NCBI GenBank assembly: GCA_902805555.1
Contig: CADCSY010000008.1
Coordinates: 1 to 34,062 of the forward strand
Origin: an uncultured Acidimicrobiales bacterium
Lineage (GTDB): Bacteria; Actinomycetota; Acidimicrobiia; Acidimicrobiales; CADCSY01
DNA: 34,062 nt
Direction of reading: 5' to 3'
Positions 31,536 through 34,062 of this stretch are shown one piece after another. A program made the translations under genes and the position numbers. A model generated the notes under the pieces. The model was given only the letters and a program-made list of their open reading frames with translations, was not told the DNA's origin and searched no databases. How positions within the stretch are numbered: position 1 is the first letter of the stretch; every line of letters begins with the position of its first letter.

Positions 31536-33125
31536 GTGCTCCAGGTCCGCAACCTCTCGGTCGAGGTCGGAGGCCGCCTCACCCTCGTGGAGGCGACCTT
31601 CACCGTGCGCGCCGGGGACACGGTCGGGCTGGTGGGTCGCAACGGGGCGGGCAAGACGAGCCTGCTCAAGGTGCTGGCCGGCCAGGCGCCCGCCCACAGC
31701 GGCGTCGTCAGCCACCACGGGGAGCTGGCCTACCTGCCGCAGGACCCCCGCACCCCCGAGTCGGCGGCCGCGTCCACCGCCCTCTCCCACGTGCTGTCGG
31801 GCCGGGGGCTCGACGAGCTCGCCGTGCGGATGGAGAAGCTCCGGCTGACCCTCGAGGAGGACGCCTCCGAGCGCAACATCGGCCGCCACGCACGCGCCGT
31901 CGACGCCTTCGAGCACGCCGGTGGCTATGCGGCCGAGTCCGAGATCCGCTCGATCGCCGCCGGGCTCGGCCTCGGTGACGACCGCCTCGACCAGCAGCTC
32001 CGGGTGCTGTCCGGGGGGGAGCGGCGGCGGGTCGAGCTCGCTCGCATCCTCTTCGCAGGCAGCGATGCGCTGCTCCTCGACGAGCCCACGAACCACCTCG
32101 ACACCGACGCCAAGGTGTGGCTCACCGGCTTCCTCCGCAGCTACAAGGGCGCCCTCATCGTCGTCAGCCACGACCTCGACCTGCTCGACGACGCCATCAA
32201 CCGCATCCTGCACCTCGACGAGGGGGCGATGGTCGAGTACAAGGGCACGTACTCGCAGTACCGCACGGCCCGGGCTGCCGACGAGGAGCGCCTGAAGAAG
32301 ACGGCCGCGGCCCAGGCGGCCGAGGTCCACCGCCTCTCGAGCCTCGCCGACTCCATGCGGGGCCAGACGGCCAAGCGTGCCCGGACCGCCAAGTCGCTCG
32401 ACAAGCGGGTGGCCCGCCTGGCCGACGCCGCCGTCACCGGGCCCAAGAAGGAGCGCCACCTCCGGGTCCGCCTGCCCAAGCCACCCCACGCCGGCAAGGT
32501 CGTGCTCGAGGTCGACGGGCTCCGCAAGGGCTACGGGGGCCCGCCGGTGTTCAGCGACGTCGCCTTCGACCTCGGCCGTGGCGAGCGCCTGATGGTGATG
32601 GGGCTGAACGGGGCCGGCAAGACGTCGCTGCTGCGCATCCTCGCCGGCACCACCACCCAGGACGAGGGTGACGTCCGCTTCGGGCTCCAGGTGAGCGCCG
32701 GCTACTACGCGCAGGAGCACGAGAACATCCGGCCCGGCGTCGACCTCCTCACCCACGTGCAGGAGCACGCCGACATCCCGCTCGTCGAGCTGCGCAACCT
32801 GCTCGGCATGTTCGGCCTCCCCGGCGAGATGGCCTTCCAGGACGCGGGGACGCTCTCCGGCGGGGAGAAGACGAAGCTCTCCCTCGCCTGCCTCACCGCC
32901 GGGAAGCACAACCTCCTGCTCCTCGACGAGCCCACGAACAACCTCGACCCGCCGTCCCGGGTGGCGGTGGCCGACGCCCTCTCCGGGTGGGAGGGGTCGA
33001 TGGTGATCGTCAGCCACGACCCCGACTTCGTGCGCGACCTCGAGCCGCAGCGGGTGCTGATGATGCCCGAGGGGACGCTCGACTACTGGAGCGACGACCT
33101 CCTCGACCTCGTGGCGATGGCCTGA
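31536..33125 (+). CDS. ABC-F family ATPase
   Basis: This 529-aa soluble protein has two ABC ATPase domains and no membrane domain. Domain 1: Walker [13 protein letters not shown], signature [15 protein letters not shown], Walker [12 protein letters not shown]. Domain 2: [28 protein letters not shown] and [12 protein letters not shown]. The charged helical linker between them (about residues 245-310, starting [12 protein letters not shown]) is the P-site tRNA-interaction motif of the class, which acts on ribosomes as translation factors or antibiotic-protection proteins. Which subgroup cannot be said. A leaderless mRNA argues against a classical leader-peptide attenuator. It sits two bases before hisF, splitting hisF from hisA. 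Confidence 0.92.
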   Translation: MLQVRNLSVEVGGRLTLVEATFTVRAGDTVGLVGRNGAGKTSLLKVLAGQAPAHSGVVSHHGELAYLPQDPRTPESAAASTALSHVLSGRGLDELAVRMEKLRLTLEEDASERNIGRHARAVDAFEHAGGYAAESEIRSIAAGLGLGDDRLDQQLRVLSGGERRRVELARILFAGSDALLLDEPTNHLDTDAKVWLTGFLRSYKGALIVVSHDLDLLDDAINRILHLDEGAMVEYKGTYSQYRTARAADEERLKKTAAAQAAEVHRLSSLADSMRGQTAKRARTAKSLDKRVARLADAAVTGPKKERHLRVRLPKPPHAGKVVLEVDGLRKGYGGPPVFSDVAFDLGRGERLMVMGLNGAGKTSLLRILAGTTTQDEGDVRFGLQVSAGYYAQEHENIRPGVDLLTHVQEHADIPLVELRNLLGMFGLPGEMAFQDAGTLSGGEKTKLSLACLTAGKHNLLLLDEPTNNLDPPSRVAVADALSGWEGSMVIVSHDPDFVRDLEPQRVLMMPEGTLDYWSDDLLDLVAMA

Positions 33126-33127
33126 GC

Positions 33128-33889
33128 GTGCGCACCGCCCGGGTCATCCCCTGCCTCGACGTCGACGGGGGACGCGTCGTCAAGGGCGTGAGCTTCGTCG
33201 GGCTCCGCGACGCCGGGGACCCCGTCGAGCTGGCCGCCCGCTACGACGAGATGGGCGCCGACGAGCTCGTCTTCCTCGACATCACCGCCTCGTCGGCGGC
33301 CCGCGACACGATGATCGACGTGGTGGCGCGCACGGCCGAGGAGGTGTTCATCCCCCTCACCGTGGGCGGCGGCGTGCGCAGCCTCGACGACGCCCGGCGG
33401 CTCCTGCGGGCCGGCGCCGACAAGGTGTCGCTCAACACCGCTGCGCTCGCCGACCCCCGGCTCATCGCGACGCTGTCCGACACCTTCGGCGCCCAGTGCA
33501 TCGTGGTCGCGATCGACGCCCGGCGCTCGGACGGCGGCTTCGAGGTCCACTCCCACGGGGGGCGGACGCCGACCGGGCTGGACGCCGTCGCCTGGGCGGT
33601 GGAGGCGGAGCAGCTCGGGGCCGGCGAGATCCTCCTCACGTCGATGGACCGGGACGGCACCCGCGAGGGCTTCGACCTCGTGCTCACCTCGGCGGTCACC
33701 AGCGCGTGCGGCGTCCCCGTCATCGCCAGCGGCGGCGTCGGGACCCTCGCCCACCTCGTCGAGGGCGTCAGGGACGGCGGGGCCGACGCCGTCCTCGCCG
33801 CCTCGATCTTCCACTTCGGCGAGTTCAGCGTGGCCGACGCCAAGGCGGCCCTGCGAGCGGCCGGGGTCGGGGTCCGCCCCGCCGCATGA
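33128..33889 (+). CDS. hisF: Imidazole glycerol phosphate synthase, cyclase subunit
   Basis: HisF uses ammonia to make IGP and AICAR. The 253-aa TIM barrel has catalytic Asp residues in [13 protein letters not shown] and [11 protein letters not shown], with [30 protein letters not shown] and IASGGVGT phosphate loops all intact. GTG start at 33128. Because its partner HisH has lost the catalytic histidine, HisF may here depend on free ammonia, if the HisH change is real. It is co-transcribed with the ABC-F gene (2-nt gap). Its stop overlaps an ATG opening a 19-codon bridging ORF. Confidence 0.96.
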   Translation: MRTARVIPCLDVDGGRVVKGVSFVGLRDAGDPVELAARYDEMGADELVFLDITASSAARDTMIDVVARTAEEVFIPLTVGGGVRSLDDARRLLRAGADKVSLNTAALADPRLIATLSDTFGAQCIVVAIDARRSDGGFEVHSHGGRTPTGLDAVAWAVEAEQLGAGEILLTSMDRDGTREGFDLVLTSAVTSACGVPVIASGGVGTLAHLVEGVRDGGADAVLAASIFHFGEFSVADAKAALRAAGVGVRPAA

Positions 33890-33945
33890 CCGTGCTCCGG
33901 GACCTCGTGCCCTGGCCGGTCCGGCCTCCGGTGACCAGGTCGTGA
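33886..33945 (+). CDS. Bridging mini-ORF between hisF and the lipoprotein gene (19 codons)
   Basis: ATG at 33886 overlaps the hisF stop (ATGA). The frame reads [19 protein letters not shown] and stops with TGA at 33943-33945, overlapping GTG 33942 (GTGA) and touching ATG 33945 of the next gene. The architecture is the same as that of the repeat mini-ORFs but the sequence is different. Confidence 0.3.
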   Translation: MTVLRDLVPWPVRPPVTRS

Positions 33946-34062
33946 TGCTCCGCCTGCTCGGCGCAGCCGTGCTCGTGCTCGCCGCCTGCGGCTCCGGGGA
34001 GGAGGGATCGTCGGGTGTCGCTGCCGGCTCCCCTCCGGCGCCCGCCGACCTGACGGGCGGTG
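33942..34062 (+). CDS. Lipoprotein, N-terminal fragment (continues past window)
   Basis: About 40 codons are visible. A signal peptide with a hydrophobic core (LLGAAVLVLAAC) ends in a lipobox, with Cys16 counted from GTG 33942 (or Cys15 from ATG 33945). It is followed by the Gly/Ser/Glu/Pro-rich linker usual after lipidation. The mature domain lies outside the window, so its function is unknown. Confidence 0.75.
   Translation, partial: MMLRLLGAAVLVLAACGSGEEGSSGVAAGSPPAPADLTGG

Overview
The window is very GC-rich with dense, mostly short-spaced genes. It carries a mycothiol synthase (MshD), a menaquinone pathway and many near-leaderless start sites, which together point to a chromosomal segment of an actinobacterium. 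Acidimicrobiia-like affiliation is only a guess. No rRNA, tRNA, CRISPR array, insertion sequence or phage gene was seen, and no gene looks recently transferred.

Layout: (1) 1-2.7 kb: the 3' half of dnaE and an unrecognised protein. (2) 2.7-6.1 kb: membrane proteins (a non-canonical ion-channel-like protein, DUF2254, DUF421) and a nitroreductase. (3) 6.3-11.0 kb: a DUF255 thioredoxin-fold protein, a small Pro-rich protein, an SDR oxidoreductase and a membrane-anchored beta-propeller. (4) 11.0-19.3 kb: menaquinone genes menE(-), menB-menA(+), menH(-), menD(+), a 2Fe-2S ferredoxin(+) and menG-menF(-). menC is not in the window. (5) 19.3-26.2 kb: housekeeping and lipid genes: a zinc-ribbon mini-protein, a FadD-type acyl-CoA synthetase, a nucleotidyltransferase with a divergent membrane protein, rlmN, a VIT/CCC1 transporter, mshD, nth and a small helical protein. 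(6) 26.3-34.06 kb: the histidine operon hisD-hisC-hisB-hisH-hisA, a small membrane protein, an ABC-F ATPase with its own promoter, hisF, and the start of a lipoprotein gene. hisG and hisIE are not in the window.

The most unusual structure is a family of about 59-bp tandem repeats filling the menB-menA and hisC-hisB gaps, five units each. Every one of the ten units is a tiny ORF that begins on the stop codon of the ORF before it and ends on the start codon of the next (ATGA or GTGA overlaps). An unbroken chain of stop/start overlaps therefore joins the upstream enzyme gene to the downstream one. Unit-length changes (59 to 50 bp) remove exactly three codons, so the chain survives. Three other short gaps (hisB-hisH, hisA-next gene, hisF-lipoprotein) are bridged in the same way by single non-repeat mini-ORFs.

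Other points: HisH has proline in place of the catalytic histidine of its glutaminase triad. At least ten genes have a TANNNT box 6-7 nt before the start codon, as expected of leaderless transcripts. Two divergent genes share a CCATGG in which their start codons overlap.

No gene-free stretch exceeds 300 nt. The two longest are the repeat arrays (about 283 and 273 nt), and the next is 31345-31535.
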